DNA of 64,000 bases from the NCBI GenBank assembly GCA_018873225.1, contig JAEILZ010000005.1, positions 1,364,001 through 1,428,000 of the forward strand, in the 5' to 3' direction. The notes below the pieces were generated by a model. It was not told the origin of the DNA. It saw only the letters and a list, made by a program, of their open reading frames with translations, and did not search any database. Numbering within the stretch: the first letter of the stretch is position 1; each line of letters opens with the position of its first letter. This stretch comes from [Phialemoniopsis] sp. UDSM-2020. Lineage: Eukaryota; Ascomycota; Sordariomycetes; Thyridiales; Thyridiaceae. The translations under genes and the position numbers were made by a program. Positions 10,853-22,452 of this stretch are shown piece after piece.

Positions 10853-13525
10853 ATGATGACCGTTTGGGAAAACATACAGAGCGTGGGTGACGTGCTGTAC
10901 CAGCTAGTCGTTATATTTCCTTACACCGCCTACACCACTCCGTACCGGCGCAACATTCCCCTCTCCTCCTCTGACGATTCATCTTCGCCCTCCTCTGTAA
11001 AAGAAGCAGCAGTAGCAGTAGCAGCAGAGCCATCGTCGCCAGATCCGAAAACCATGGGCCCAGACAAGGACAAGGTCCACGGCCCGGCCGAGACCTTTAG
11101 CGACAAGACGTTCACCTACTGCACGGCCAAGGACTCCGTGTCGGCACTGCTCGCTGCGGACCCGACGCTAGCGCCCGGTGATGCTTGGCACAAACTGTAC
11201 GGCCACCATGTGCCCAAGCTTTCGAGCTCCAAGTCGATGAAGGATTGCGGCAAGGGTGAAGTGTCGCAGGAGAACCTCGGGAGAGCAGAACAGTGCGGCA
11301 AATGGGGTCCGACTCAACCGAGCGAGTTGTTCCTCCGGGTATGCCTTCCCAGTGCTCTGGTGTCACTGTCAATGAATTATCGACTAACAGCGGCGTAGCT
11401 TTATCATGACGCCTTATGTACTCTTCATGACAACCCACAGCGCGCCATGGTGAGCCCTTCGCTCATGGGCAGCTGCGGTGTCGTCCCATTGACCATCATC
11501 TCTGTGTAAGTCGCCTTCTCCGGTCTGAGTGGGCCAATGAAACGCTGACAGACCCTGAAAAGCATCCCCGATATCGTGCGGCACATGGGCAATGTCATTG
11601 TCAAAGCTGAGAAGGAGGTGTTCCTGGCCACCAATTACTGGCAGAACAGCCATGCGTCCAAGTTCATCACCAACGCCATGCGCGAGCTGTCACGTCGCGC
11701 GGGCGAGAGGGGCGACAAGGTCGTGATGAAGATCATTTACGACCGCGGCAGTCCGAGGCAGCTCATCGAACCACACTATATTGTGTCCGAGAAGGAGTAC
11801 ACTGCCAAAGCAGTCGGTCTACCTCACCCACACGAAATTCCGAACATCGATCTCCAGGTCATGAACTACCATCATCCGATGCTGGGCACCTTCCACGCCA
11901 AGTACATGGTCGTCGACCGCAAGGTGGGCATCCTCCAGAGTAACAACATCCAAGATAACGATAATGTCGAAATGATGATTCATCTGGAGGGCCCCATTGT
12001 CGACTCCTTGTACGACATGGCCTTGCTGTCTTGGAACAAGAAACTGACGCCGCCATTACCGAGCCACAACTCACCAGCCGCGCAAGGCGGAATTGGCAGC
12101 TTCGGGGACAAGCACGAGGGCATCTTTGGCCCCGAGGGTACGATCAAGGGACACTCTGCCATTATCGATCCTAAGAGAATGCGACAGAGGCAGGCTTATG
12201 GTGCCCAGCGCGCCGAGGTTCAGGAACCCGGTGTGGTAGACACATCAGACGGCGGGCAGCACAGCACCGATCCCAATCGTGCCGATCACTTGACGGGGCC
12301 TACTACCACGAATAGCACCCTGCATCCTCATACCGCCAACTCAACTCTAGATGGCAGGAGTGATCAGGCTAATGGCGCTGGAAATACCAGCAACGCTCCA
12401 GTCAGCGTTGGCCAGGGAGCCAGTCCTCAAAGACCACCACCAAGCGCAGGGCCTGATGCCACGACCCAGGACTACCTGTCCGGCGGCACCCAGCCCCTTC
12501 CCCAGTCTCAAATTCACAACCCCGTGGGGATAGACACTCCGTTCCCAGAGGACACAGCCGAAGACCCCAAGTTCGATGATGACATTGCCGACGAGGTTGC
12601 GCGAGTGCAAGCTCTCGTCTCGGCCAAGCCTGGCGAGACGCATATGGAGGCCATCTCGCGGCATCTGAATCACGTAACAAACATCGGGTTTCGAGGCGAC
12701 GCGCCGGACTTTGCGGCCGAGGATGAAATGACTCCCTACATTCCGCACAGGACGCATGAGCCGTTTCCCATCGCCATGGTCTGCCGCTCGCCATACGGTC
12801 CGCCGAACCATATGTCGGTCGAGATGCCGCAGAATGCCGCTTGGCTTTCTGCATTGAGAAACGCCCGCAAGAACGTCTTTATTCAGTCGCCGACACTCAA
12901 TGCCGAGCCATTGCTCCCTGCCATCGTCGAGGCGTGTGAAAGGGGAGTCGATGTATACTGTTACATCTGCTTGGGTTACAACGATATGGTAAGGACAAAC
13001 TCACTTGAGCATGTACCACGCCCAGTTCATCAATGCTAATATATCGCCTAGGGAGAACTACTCCCCATGCAGGGCGGTCACAACGAGCTCGTCGCGCACA
13101 CGCTGTACAAGACGCTGTCCGAACAGGGCAAGCAGCGCCTGCACTACTTTTGGTACGTCGGCAAGGACCAGACGCGGCCCATCGTGCAGGAGAAGCGCCG
13201 GCGGTCGTGCCACATCAAGCTCATGATCGTCGACGAGCGCATCGGCATCATGGGCAACGGCAACCAGGACACGCAGTCGTGGTTCCACTCGCAGGAGATC
13301 AACGTCATGCTCGAGAGCGCCGACGTCTGCCGCGCGTGGATCGACGGCCTGCGGCGCAACCAGAACACGCACCTGTACGGGCAGCTCAGTCAACAGGACG
13401 GCGTGTGGAGGGACGCGGCGGGCAAGGAGGCCGAAGGCGTAACGGGGGTCGACCCGGGCAAGTTTAGCTGGGCTAAGGGGATCTTGGGGGCGGTCAAGAG
13501 GGTGCAGGGCACGGGAGGGTTCTAG
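10853..13525 (+). CDS. Phospholipase D/nuclease-superfamily protein with two HKD motifs
   Basis: Exons 10853-11338, 11399-11505, 11563-12988, 13052-13525 (2,493 nt, 830 residues). The two catalytic half-sites are complete: HAKYMVVD (H309, K311, D316) and HIKLMIVD (H727, K729, D734), each followed by a Gly-Asn/Ser-rich strand (LQSNNIQDND; MGNGNQDTQ). Between them lies a low-complexity insert of roughly 180 residues (about 395-575) rich in Gly, Ser, Thr, Asn and Pro. The protein has no PX, PH or C2 domain, so it is not the classical SPO14-type enzyme. It belongs to a widespread, little-studied fungal PLD-like family, and substrate (lipid or nucleic acid) is undetermined. Start: ATG 10853, with a second ATG directly after it. 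Confidence 0.87.
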
Positions 13526-14030
13526 GTGTTTGGATGGGTCACATATATGGGTAATTCTGGTGTTGGACTTTCAGTGATTAGTTCGGCGGAAGTCTCGGGC
13601 GTATATAACACGGCGTTTGCAATATGATCTTAATTTTGTACAAAATGAAATCAATTTCATAATGATTATCAGCTGTATGGAATTAGGTATTGATCTATGG
13701 GTGGCCTTGATCAGGGGTGAGGGGTTTCAGCGGTGTATCCCCGCTAAAAATGGTCGGTGCAGGCACCCGCAGACCGCAATCCAGCACCAGGGACCATTCT
13801 GGCCAATCATGAGCCGCGTCTGGCGGTGGTAGGATTAACAGAAGCTCCGCGAAAAAGTTCCAGTCCCGCACTGGTTGCCCACCTTGCGCAGACCTAAGAA
13901 AGCTCCTGAAGCTCCAAAATCGTTCTGCCTGTATCTTTTGTACTCGACGCCCCTCCTGACGATATCACGGTCCACAGGAACACGTTTTTCATCTTTCGAT
14001 ATCGTGCAGGAGCTCTAGTCAACCACTACT
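13526..14030. other. Intergenic, 505 bp
   Basis: Promoter region of the CCT alpha gene. No convincing heat-shock element array, RNA gene or coding frame found. Confidence 0.45.
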
Positions 14031-15843
14031 ATGGCATCCATGTTCGAGCAGCCCCGGAACGGGACTCTGTTCCTGGGCGGGCAGAAGATCTCTGGTGTCG
14101 ACATTAGGGACCAGAACGGTGAGCACCAAGTGCCCTTCCGCGCCCGTGAATGCAATCCACTGACATCCACACAGTCCAGGCTACCCAGGCGATCGCGAAC
14201 GTTGTGAAGAGCTCTTTCGGTCCTAGCGGACTGGACAAGATGATGGTGGACGATATTGGAGTAGGCCACCCTCAATGCCCCCCATTTCGCGCTACGCAGT
14301 TGCTGACAAACAGTAGGATGTTACGGTCACAAACGATGGCGCGACGATCCTGAGCCTACTCGACGTCGAGCATCCCGCGGGAAAGATCTTGGTGGATCTG
14401 GCGCAGCAGCAAGATAAGGAGGTTGGCGACGGTACCACATCGGTCGTCCTGATTGCCGCAGAGCTTCTACGAAGAGCAAACGAGCTCATGAAGAACCGCA
14501 TACACCCCACCACCATCATCACCGGCTACAGGCTAGCACTCCGCGAAGCTGTCAAGTACATGAACGAGAATGTCAGCATCAAAGTCGACCAGCTGGGCCG
14601 TGAGTCCCTCATCAACATTGCCAAGACGTCCATGTCCAGCAAGATCATCGGCGCCGACTCGGACTTCTTTGCCAACATGGTCGTCGATGCTATGCAGGCT
14701 GTCAAGTCGACCAACAACCGCAACGAGACCAAGTACCCGGTCAAGGCCGTCAACATCCTCAAGGCCCATGGAAAGTCGTCTCTCGAGTCAATGCTGGTCA
14801 AGGGCTACGCTCTCAACTGCACTGTTGCGTCACAAGCCATGACGACCCGTGTCACCGACGCCAAGATTGCCGTTCTTGACATGAACTTTCAGAAGGAGCG
14901 GATGAAGCTTGGTGTGCAGATCACAGTTGACGACCCGCAGCAGCTGGAGCAGATCCGTGCGCGCGAGTCGGGCATGGTCATCGAGAGGATCGAGATGATC
15001 CTCAAATCCGGAGCCAACGTTGTTCTGACTACCAAGGGCATCGACGACATGTGCCTCAAGCTCTTCATCGAGCGTGGAGCCATGGCTGTGAGGAGATGCA
15101 AGAAGGAAGACTTGCGCCGAATTGCCAAGGCTACCGGTGCCACCCTCCTCAGCACGCTCTCCGACCTGAACGGTGACGACCGCTTCGACCCCTCACATCT
15201 TGGACATGCCGAGGAGGTCGTTCAAGAGCGCATCTCGGATGACGAGTGCATTCTTGTCAAGGGTACCAAGGTCCACTCCTCGGCATCCATAATTCTCCGA
15301 GGTCCCAACGACTTCCAGCTGGACGAGATGGAGCGGTCTGTTCACGATTCTCTGTGCGCGGTTAAGCGGACTCTGGAGAGCGGCAGCATCGTGCCTGGCG
15401 GTGGTGCTGTTGAGACTGCTCTGCACATTTACCTCGAGGAGTTTGCCGGCACGGTGGGCTCCCGAGAACAGCTTGCCATTGGCGAGTTTGCCCAGTCCCT
15501 GCTGGTCATCCCCAAGACCCTGGCCGTCAATGCTGCCAAGGACGCATCCGAGCTTGTGGCTCAGCTGCGGTCAAGGCACGCTCTCTCGCAACGGACCCAG
15601 GACGGTGACGCAAGCGAAGACGAGAAGACGGTTGCGAAGAAGAAGGGCTACCGAAACTACGGCTTGGACCTGATGCGGGGCAAGGTCATCGACGAGATCA
15701 AGGCCGGTGTGTTGGAGCCGAGCATTAGCAAGATCCGCCAACTCAAGAGTGCCGTCGAGGCGTGCATCAGCATCATGCGGATAGACACACTGATCAAGCT
15801 GGATCCGGAGCCGCAGGCGGAGGACGACGGTCACGGGCACTAA
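14031..15843 (+). CDS. CCT1: T-complex protein 1 subunit alpha (CCT1/TCP-1 alpha)
   Basis: Subunit of the cytosolic TRiC/CCT chaperonin that folds actin and tubulin. Exons 14031-14118, 14175-14260, 14317-15843 (1,701 nt, 566 residues; yeast TCP1 is about 560). Diagnostic motifs: [17 protein letters not shown] near the N-terminus, TNDGATIL, the nucleotide-hydrolysis loop [10 protein letters not shown] (Asp at residue 96), the apical/intermediate region with [18 protein letters not shown], and GGGAVE near the C-terminal equatorial domain. The alpha-type [22 protein letters not shown] segment identifies the subunit. Two very short 5' exons with small introns are typical for chaperonin genes in this group. 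Confidence 0.96.
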
Positions 15844-16924
15844 GGGCGGGGATGGAGATTCTAGGCGTTGGTCTGGTCTGGTCTGGTCTACTAGATGTTC
15901 TAATGATCTTGATAGGTGAACACTCGCGTCCGGGCAACCCCCCGTGTACCAAAATAGACGATGTACTCTCGCGCCTTCTGGATCCGTGCGTGCCGCACCG
16001 CATGAAGAAGCAATGATAAGCCTGACCATAACATCCCGAAGCACAGATATCCACCTTCCCGCTCTGCACAAAGTGCAGCGCCAGGATCTCCGCAGACCTG
16101 CAGGTCAAAGAGCCAGCCGGAGCGCCGTACACGGACTCGGGAGTCAGGCTGTGGGGCCGCCTATTGTCGGCTTACAATCTCCACACCACCAAAAACATGG
16201 TCTTCCATTGCCTCCGCCAGGATTCCGCACTTTGGCATGGCCTTCGCCCGGCCCAGGCGGAGGAAGCTTGTTGTCATTTTCGATATCTTGGTGACGTAAA
16301 ATTACGTGAAACGACCCATCCTCCTGACCTGCACTGGGGCCAGCCGGCGTGGTTGCAGGCATCCAATCAGCCAAGGTGGCCGGTCACGTCTCGGAGTGGT
16401 CATGCGGGGTGTTGGTAGTGTGGGAATTGCGGCGCCAGAGACCCTCTTGGACCCGTGGATTCCTTTGACACGGTTTAGTCCCAAAGAAGGGGTCAAATGG
16501 GAGAATTAGTGGGACTTGGTCGACGTTCTTGGTCTTGGTTTCTGGTTGAGAGAGAGGCTCCCATGGGTCTTATCTAGCATACTGCACATTGCACATTCTC
16601 AAGCTTTGGGGAAGACGTGGTTCAAAATGCGGAGCCTACCCGTGCCGTTTTATACTTTTCCTTTGAACTTTTTTTCTTTGTCTTTACCTGAGCAAGAGAT
16701 TACCATGGGGTGAACCTGCTAATCAGAGTGAATTGTGTCTCGTTTGAAGAAGCAGCTCTACGAGATTGCAACCGACTCTGTCGGCAGCTGGATGATGATC
16801 CTACCTGCACCTTGACTTACAAGCTTGTGGCCTTCACTTTTCTCATTCCACTGACACCATTGTTCGCCCCAAGTTCGGAAAGAAAATTTCCTACACTTTC
16901 CCTCGGAAAACAAAAAGAGAAGCG
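15844..16924. other. Intergenic, 1,081 bp
   Basis: 3' flank of CCT1 and promoter of LYC1. It contains a small GTCTG tandem repeat at 15871-15889. No gene seen. Confidence 0.5.
15871..15889. repeat. GTCTG pentanucleotide microsatellite
   Basis: Just under four tandem copies of GTCTG directly behind the CCT1 stop codon. Simple-sequence repeat without evident function. Confidence 0.7.
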
Positions 16925-18184
16925 ATGGGTTCAACTTCACCAACCTACGACCTGCCACCGGCAGACTCGCCGTCCCTCGTCCTCACCAACCCGACGCCGA
17001 CGGAGCGCGAGCGGACCTGGTCCAAGACGCACCCGCTCTGGGGCCCCGCGCTCTCGCAGCGGGACTATCTTGAGCGCGAGTCGTACCTGACCACGGTGCC
17101 GCTGGCCAAGGACGGCGGCATCACGCACTGGATCCTGACCGAGGCGTCGGCGCCGCCCGACGCACGCCCCATCTACTCGAGCTGCGAGTCCCTACGCAAG
17201 CCGGCGCTGGCCTGTCACGGAGGGAAAGTGGAGGATGGCCTCGCGCATGGTGTCGGATCGGTCTTCACGGACGAGAGGTACCGCGGCAAGGGGTACGCGG
17301 GCCGCATGATGATCGAGATGGGAAAGGAGCTGCGGACGTGGCAGGCCGGCACCAGGGCCGGGGCGAGCGGGCCTAGGACTGGCAGCGTGGGGAACGGGGA
17401 GGATGTGCCGGAGGGGACCAAGTGTCTGTTCTCGATGTTGTACTCGGACATTGGCAAGAAGTTCTACGCCTCACGTGGCTGGGCGCCCTTTGCGAGCACG
17501 CACCTCTCCTTCCCACCGGCAGCAGCAGTTACTTCGGATGTAACCACCAACGGCTCAGGCACAACTGAGCTCAAGGCCAAGCCCATCGGCTACCACGAAC
17601 TCGCCGAGCTCTGCGCCGTCGACGAGAAGCTCCTGCGCGCCTCGCTGTCCCACCGCGCGTCGCGCGACGGCCGCACGCACGTCGCCCTCGTGCCGAACCT
17701 GGACCAGATGCTCTGGCACCTGATGCGCGAGGACTTTGTCACCAAGCACGTCTTCGGCCGCACGCCGACGGTGCGCGGCGCCGTGTACGGCCCTCCCGGG
17801 AAACGTCTGTGGGCCGTGTGGACGAGGGGATACTACGGCGGGCTCGAGCGCATCGAGGGCAACACGCTGCACATCCTGCGGTTCGTCGTCGAGCGCGAGG
17901 AGGCCATCGACGATGGGCAGGTAGAAGACCACGAGTACGAGTACCTGGCTGCGGGGATGCGGGCCATTATCCAGATGGCGCAGGCCGAGGCGGCCGAGTG
18001 GCGGTCCGCCGACGTGCAGATGTGGAACCCGACGCCGGCGCTGCGGCGGGTGGTGGACCTCACGGGGCTGGAGCATAAGATGGTGGACAGGGACAAGGAC
18101 AGTATCGCGAGCCTTATGTGGTATGGAGAGGGGAGGACGGAGGACCTGGACTGGGTGCTTAATGAGAAATATGGATGGTGTTAA
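16925..18184 (+). CDS. LYC1: L-lysine N6-acetyltransferase (LYC1-like GNAT)
   Basis: Intronless, 419 residues. First step of the fungal acetyl-lysine route of lysine catabolism (lysine plus acetyl-CoA to N6-acetyllysine), known from Yarrowia LYC1. The GNAT acetyl-CoA-binding motif is seen as SVFTDERYRGKGYAGRMM (R120-G-K-G-Y-A). The N-terminal LSQRDYLERESYL and the long C-terminal half, with YHELAELCAVDEKLLR, WAVWTRGYYGG and LHILRFVVER, match the LYC1 C-terminal domain. It ends in an acidic region and NEKYGWC. Length fits the family (about 400). No organelle signal is evident. Confidence 0.85.
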   Translation: MGSTSPTYDLPPADSPSLVLTNPTPTERERTWSKTHPLWGPALSQRDYLERESYLTTVPLAKDGGITHWILTEASAPPDARPIYSSCESLRKPALACHGGKVEDGLAHGVGSVFTDERYRGKGYAGRMMIEMGKELRTWQAGTRAGASGPRTGSVGNGEDVPEGTKCLFSMLYSDIGKKFYASRGWAPFASTHLSFPPAAAVTSDVTTNGSGTTELKAKPIGYHELAELCAVDEKLLRASLSHRASRDGRTHVALVPNLDQMLWHLMREDFVTKHVFGRTPTVRGAVYGPPGKRLWAVWTRGYYGGLERIEGNTLHILRFVVEREEAIDDGQVEDHEYEYLAAGMRAIIQMAQAEAAEWRSADVQMWNPTPALRRVVDLTGLEHKMVDRDKDSIASLMWYGEGRTEDLDWVLNEKYGWC

Positions 18185-18705
18185 CAAGGGGGTTTTCTTT
18201 TTTCATCGCTTTAGAGAAATTGGCATTCAGGGTGGTTATATTATAATGGGGACTAGGGATGCATTGTAGCATTCACACTGCATCATGTCAGACTGGTATC
18301 ACGATGAATTATGAAGAAAGCTCCCGTGGCTCTGGCCTGAGTGTCTTGGTGTAAGTGTGAGCTCGAGTGTGCTGCTGGGCCAATGAACGGCGGGGTAAAA
18401 GAGCCGCTCTTTGCAAATCAGCGGCCCCGCAAAGAAGCACCAAAAGCAGCCCTGGAGTGCAGTTTCGCCTGCGTTGCCACTAAACTTCTCCCAGAAAACC
18501 CACACCGCCTGGCAGAAAAAAATAATTTGGAAGAGAGAGGCAGGAAACTTGGGCAATTTTTTTTGTAGGGAAAAGCGCCCGCCCCAGCTTCAGGTTCACT
18601 AGCATCTTCCTCACCTCCAACCATTGAGGAACAAGATTTTCTTTCCTTCCACCCCTTCTCGACTCAAGATATCTGCTGCAATAGCAGATCATTTAGCCAG
18701 TCGCC
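18185..18705. other. Intergenic, 521 bp
   Basis: 3' flank of LYC1 and promoter of MAK16. A/T-rich runs near 18520-18560. No gene recognised. Confidence 0.45.
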
Positions 18706-19794
18706 ATGGCCTCCGACGAGATCGTCTGGCAAATTATCAACCAGCAATTCTGCTCGTACAAGCTGAAGACGACCAAGGAAAAGAACTTCTGCCACAACGA
18801 ATACAGTATGTTTCTCCTGATAAGCTTTGCAATTGAAGAGCCTCGAGCTAATGACCCCAACAGATGTCACCGGTCTCTGCAATAGGCAGTCTTGCCCTCT
18901 GGCCAACTCTCGATATGCTACCGTCAGAGCCAACCCTCAGAGTACGTTGTCCTCCGCCCCAAACGATACCGCTTCTTGTACTAACAGAAAATTGCAGCTG
19001 GTACCCTGTACCTGTACATGAAGACGATCGAGCGTGCCCACCTGCCGTCCAAGATGTGGGAGAGGATAAAGCTGGACCAGAACTACGCCAAGGCCCTCGA
19101 GCAGATCGATTCCCGCCTCATCTACTGGCCCAAATTCCTTGTCCACAAGTGCAAGCAACGTCTGACCCGCCTGACCCAAGTTGCTATCCGCATGCGGCGG
19201 ATAGCCAAGGAGGATGCCCGCCTAGGTGAACAGCTCGTGCCCAAGATGGCGCCCAAGATCCGCCGGCGTGAGGAGACGAGAGAGCGCAAGGCCGAGGCAG
19301 CCGCCAAGCTGGAGCGGACGATCGAGAGGGAGTTGCTGGAGCGTCTCAGGTCCGGTGCCTACGGTGATCAGCCCCTCAACGTCAGCGAGACTATCTGGAA
19401 GAAGGTTCTCAACGCCATGGAGCGTGAGGGCACGGGCCAGCGTGACCAGGATATGGATAAGGGCATTGAGGACGAGGACGAGGAGGAGGCTGAGGCCGAG
19501 TACGAGCAGGAGGAGGAGGACGATGTCAATGGCGAGGCCCTCGTCGAGTACGTCAGCGACTTTGACGAGAGCGAGGACGACCTCAACGACATCGAGGACT
19601 GGCTTGACAGCGAGGAGGATGACGATGAGGAAGACTCGAGCGACGAGGAGACGGACAGCGAGGAGAAGAGCAAGAAGAAGACTGGCGACAAGCGCAAGAG
19701 AGGCCGTGTCGTCCGCGTCAAGGCCAAAAAGGCTCGTCGCGAACAGGAGCTCGAGTTGGAGAAGACTGCCATGGCTCAGACCCTGGACTTCTAA
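18706..19794 (+). CDS. MAK16: MAK16 60S ribosome-biogenesis factor
   Basis: Nucleolar protein needed for early 60S subunit maturation. Exons 18706-18805, 18864-18941, 18998-19794 (975 nt, 324 residues). The N-terminus is nearly invariant across eukaryotes: [17 protein letters not shown] with metal/cluster-type cysteines C16, C29, C39 and C44, then [18 protein letters not shown]. The last third has long Glu/Asp runs (about residues 230-290) ending in a Lys/Arg-rich nuclear-localisation-type tail. Compact introns and short 5' exons leave the conserved core uninterrupted after exon 3. Confidence 0.96.
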
Positions 19795-20134
19795 AGGCCG
19801 GGTGGGTTTCTCTTTGGGAGTTTGGCGCAAGTCAGTTTTGCAAAAGTTATGGTCGGACCGCCTCTTGGCCAAGATTGATCAGAGGCACGAATGCATGATA
19901 TCCCCATCTAGAAGGAACAGGGCAGTCGAGTATCGTCACCGACTGACGCACGACAGTGTGATTTCAACCCAGGTTAGCGAGCATATCAAGGTCTTATTTT
20001 ACCCTCTATCAAGCTTTCCGTCGTATATTGTGATCAGATCAGCTTCGACCGACTTGTCACGTCTAGATGTCTTATAAGACTACGATGCATCTAAATGTAT
20101 GTTACAAAATCTGACAATATGCCATGCATGCACT
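19795..20134. other. Convergent intergenic region, 340 bp
   Basis: Between the MAK16 and R3H-protein stop codons. Probably 3' untranslated and terminator sequence. Nothing else seen. Confidence 0.5.
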
Positions 20135-21476
20135 TTACACAAGCTCCCACATGGGTGGAGGCAGGTCGGCTCTCGCCCGTGCCGCGCTGCTGGACCGCAC
20201 GTCCTTGATGCTCACGTAAACCACCCTCCTGGGCGGCGAGCCAACAGTCGCGGACCGGGATACCAAGCCATAGTAGTCCGAGATGGAATGTGTGAGCCAG
20301 CGCCTGCGGAGATCAAGTCAGCCACTGATACAAATCACGTTAGCAGAGGCCGAGTGAGGGAAATCATACTTGAAAGCGCTGCTCTCGTCGTCCCCAAGCG
20401 CATCAAAGACCATGCCCTGGTCAACCGGCCTGTCCCGCACCTCGCGGTGCGCCCTCTTGACGCCCGCGGCCGTCTTATCCACGCCGGGCGCCGTCTTCCT
20501 ACCCTTGCGGCCCGAGAAGACAATCTCCTCTTCGTCGTCGGAGCTGCTGCTGACGTCGTCCTCTTGCTTCTTCTTCTTCTCGGCAGCGACGGCAGAGCTT
20601 GTCTCCTCGAGCAGCCGGCGCACGGGCTCCTCGAGCACGCGCACCCACGCGCGCACGGCGGGCGTCTTCTTGGCCGTGGCCCGCAGGTCGCGCGGCACTT
20701 TGCCGGCCTCGGCCGCGTGGCCGGGGACGATCCCCGCCGCGCGCTTCCTCCGCGCCGCGGCGGCGGACTTGCTCTCCTCGGCGCGCTGGCGCAGGCCGCG
20801 CTCCCAGTGCGAGGCGACGTGGTAGGGCACGTGGTGGACCGGGTGCGTCGGGCGGACGTGCCAGTCTGTCGGCAGGGGCGGCTGCGCGTTGGGGACGTGC
20901 ATCAGACGATCTGGGGCAATGGGGATATATCAATTAGTATATGTGGTTGAGTCAGGGGGGGAGAGGGAAGGGCGCACCGTTCTCCCACCGCCGCCGCTGC
21001 CGGCTGCCCTCCTTGCCCTTGAGCAGCAAGTCGCGCTTGCGCTGGCTGTCGCGGCGCGAGGGCGGGCGGCGCGGCGGGGTCATGCCCGCGGCCGGGTGGT
21101 CCGGGTCGATGGCGAGGGAGACGCGGCCGGCGGAGGTGGTCATGACTGTCGTCGCTACGGCTTGGGCAGAATCATCTCCGTGCTTGTTGGGCCGCTGGCG
21201 GTGCTCGTCGATGTTGATGGACAGCGGGGTGCCGGTGCCCCGCGCGATGGGGGAGACGCTCAGGGCCTCGAGGGCCGAGATGGTCCAAGCCTCGATGTCG
21301 ATGGAGCCGCTCTGCTGGTGCTGGTGGACATGGTGCAATGGCAGCGTTTGCGACTGCTGATGCTGCGGCGTCACCGGGGGTTGTGTCGTTGTCGTCGCGG
21401 TCGTGGCGTTGGGTGGTTGTGCTGACGCGGGCGAGGCCATGTCGGCTGGTGGTGGGACGGCGCTGTAGATTGCCAT
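20135..21476 (-). CDS. R3H-domain protein (R3H-associated N-terminal domain type)
   Basis: Exons in gene order: 21476-20978, 20910-20370, 20303-20135 (1,209 nt, 402 residues). The N-terminus is low-complexity (Ala, Thr, Gln, His). A conserved segment RQRRRWENDRLMHVPNAQPP spans the first splice junction. The last exon supplies the R3H core: R348-W-L-T-H352, followed by SISDYYGLVSRSATVG and RRVVYV. R3H domains bind single-stranded nucleic acid. An acidic Ser/Asp tract (SSSSDDEEE) precedes it. The start at 21476 is preferred; an in-frame ATG at 21602 would add 42 residues. Splicing of intron 2 is required to reach the R3H motif. Role likely RNA or ssDNA binding; partners unknown. Confidence 0.8.
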
Positions 21477-22452
21477 GGTTGCGAGTGTTACTCTATCGTC
21501 CCGTCTGTTATGATGGTAGGAGAAACAGGAATCGATGCCTGGCGAAAAGGACTGTGGACGGGAAGTCAATTGAGATATTTGCCTGGCCTTTGAGACATCC
21601 AAAGCAAGCCTGGTCCTTTCTCCCCTCTCGTCTCAGGGCAAGGAGGGCAGACTAAGACGCCTGGTGGGTCCGGATTGATGACGGGCGTTCATGACCCTTT
21701 GATTCAGGATGATTCAGAAGCCCTGTCGAGCCCCGATTATCGCCGGCTGCAGCACTAGCGGCCCCCTCTAAAAAGGCCAATGGGAGATTGTGCGCAGACA
21801 CGAGGGGCCAGGGTTGGCATGGAGTCTGGTCATTGGTCTTTGGTCTCGTACAGAGTGAGCTTCAACCTTGCAAGATCCATTCCCAGCGTCGCCAAGAGTA
21901 GGGCATCTCATCTCACAGAGCAGAGCCAGGCCTGCATTGCGAAGAGAAAACCTGCAGCCCTCTAAGAACAGGGAGGAGTGCAGAGCTTTCAGCATGGTCA
22001 GGCATCCTAGGCTTCGGCACGCCGGATGAGTAACACCTGTGGAGATGCGACTCCTGGATTGATTGCTCCTGACGTCCTCCATGTAATGTCACTTCGTGTG
22101 CTCTTTTCTCAAGGACTTCTCCTTGGCATTTCAAAATATTCCTTTGTTACACGCACAGAAGCTTCATCTAATATACAGCAATGTAGAATGAAGCAGCTCG
22201 CCTCCACATCCAGGCGCAGATGCCGTCTCTTTTAGCCGTCCAGCATACGAGGTGGTATCGCGCCCGGGGAAGGATACTGGCGGCCCGTCTCGGGTCCTGA
22301 ATATCTACCGGTGTTATATAGAAGAAATATGGTCAATTCGACTCCCATGGTTTTCCAGGTTACTGGTCACACTTCCTCTGTCAAGAAGAAGAAGTCTTAG
22401 GTGATTCGAGGGTTCTGCGACTCCAGTCAAACCGCACTGTGATCAGCCCAAG
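21477..22452. other. Divergent promoter region, 976 bp
   Basis: Upstream region of both the R3H-protein gene and the secreted GH18-like gene. No coding frame with a recognisable product. Confidence 0.5.

Noticed and set aside
20952..21602. Separate 216-codon reverse gene
   Set aside because: It is exon 1 of the R3H protein read into its first intron; splicing at 20977 joins it to the next exon in frame.
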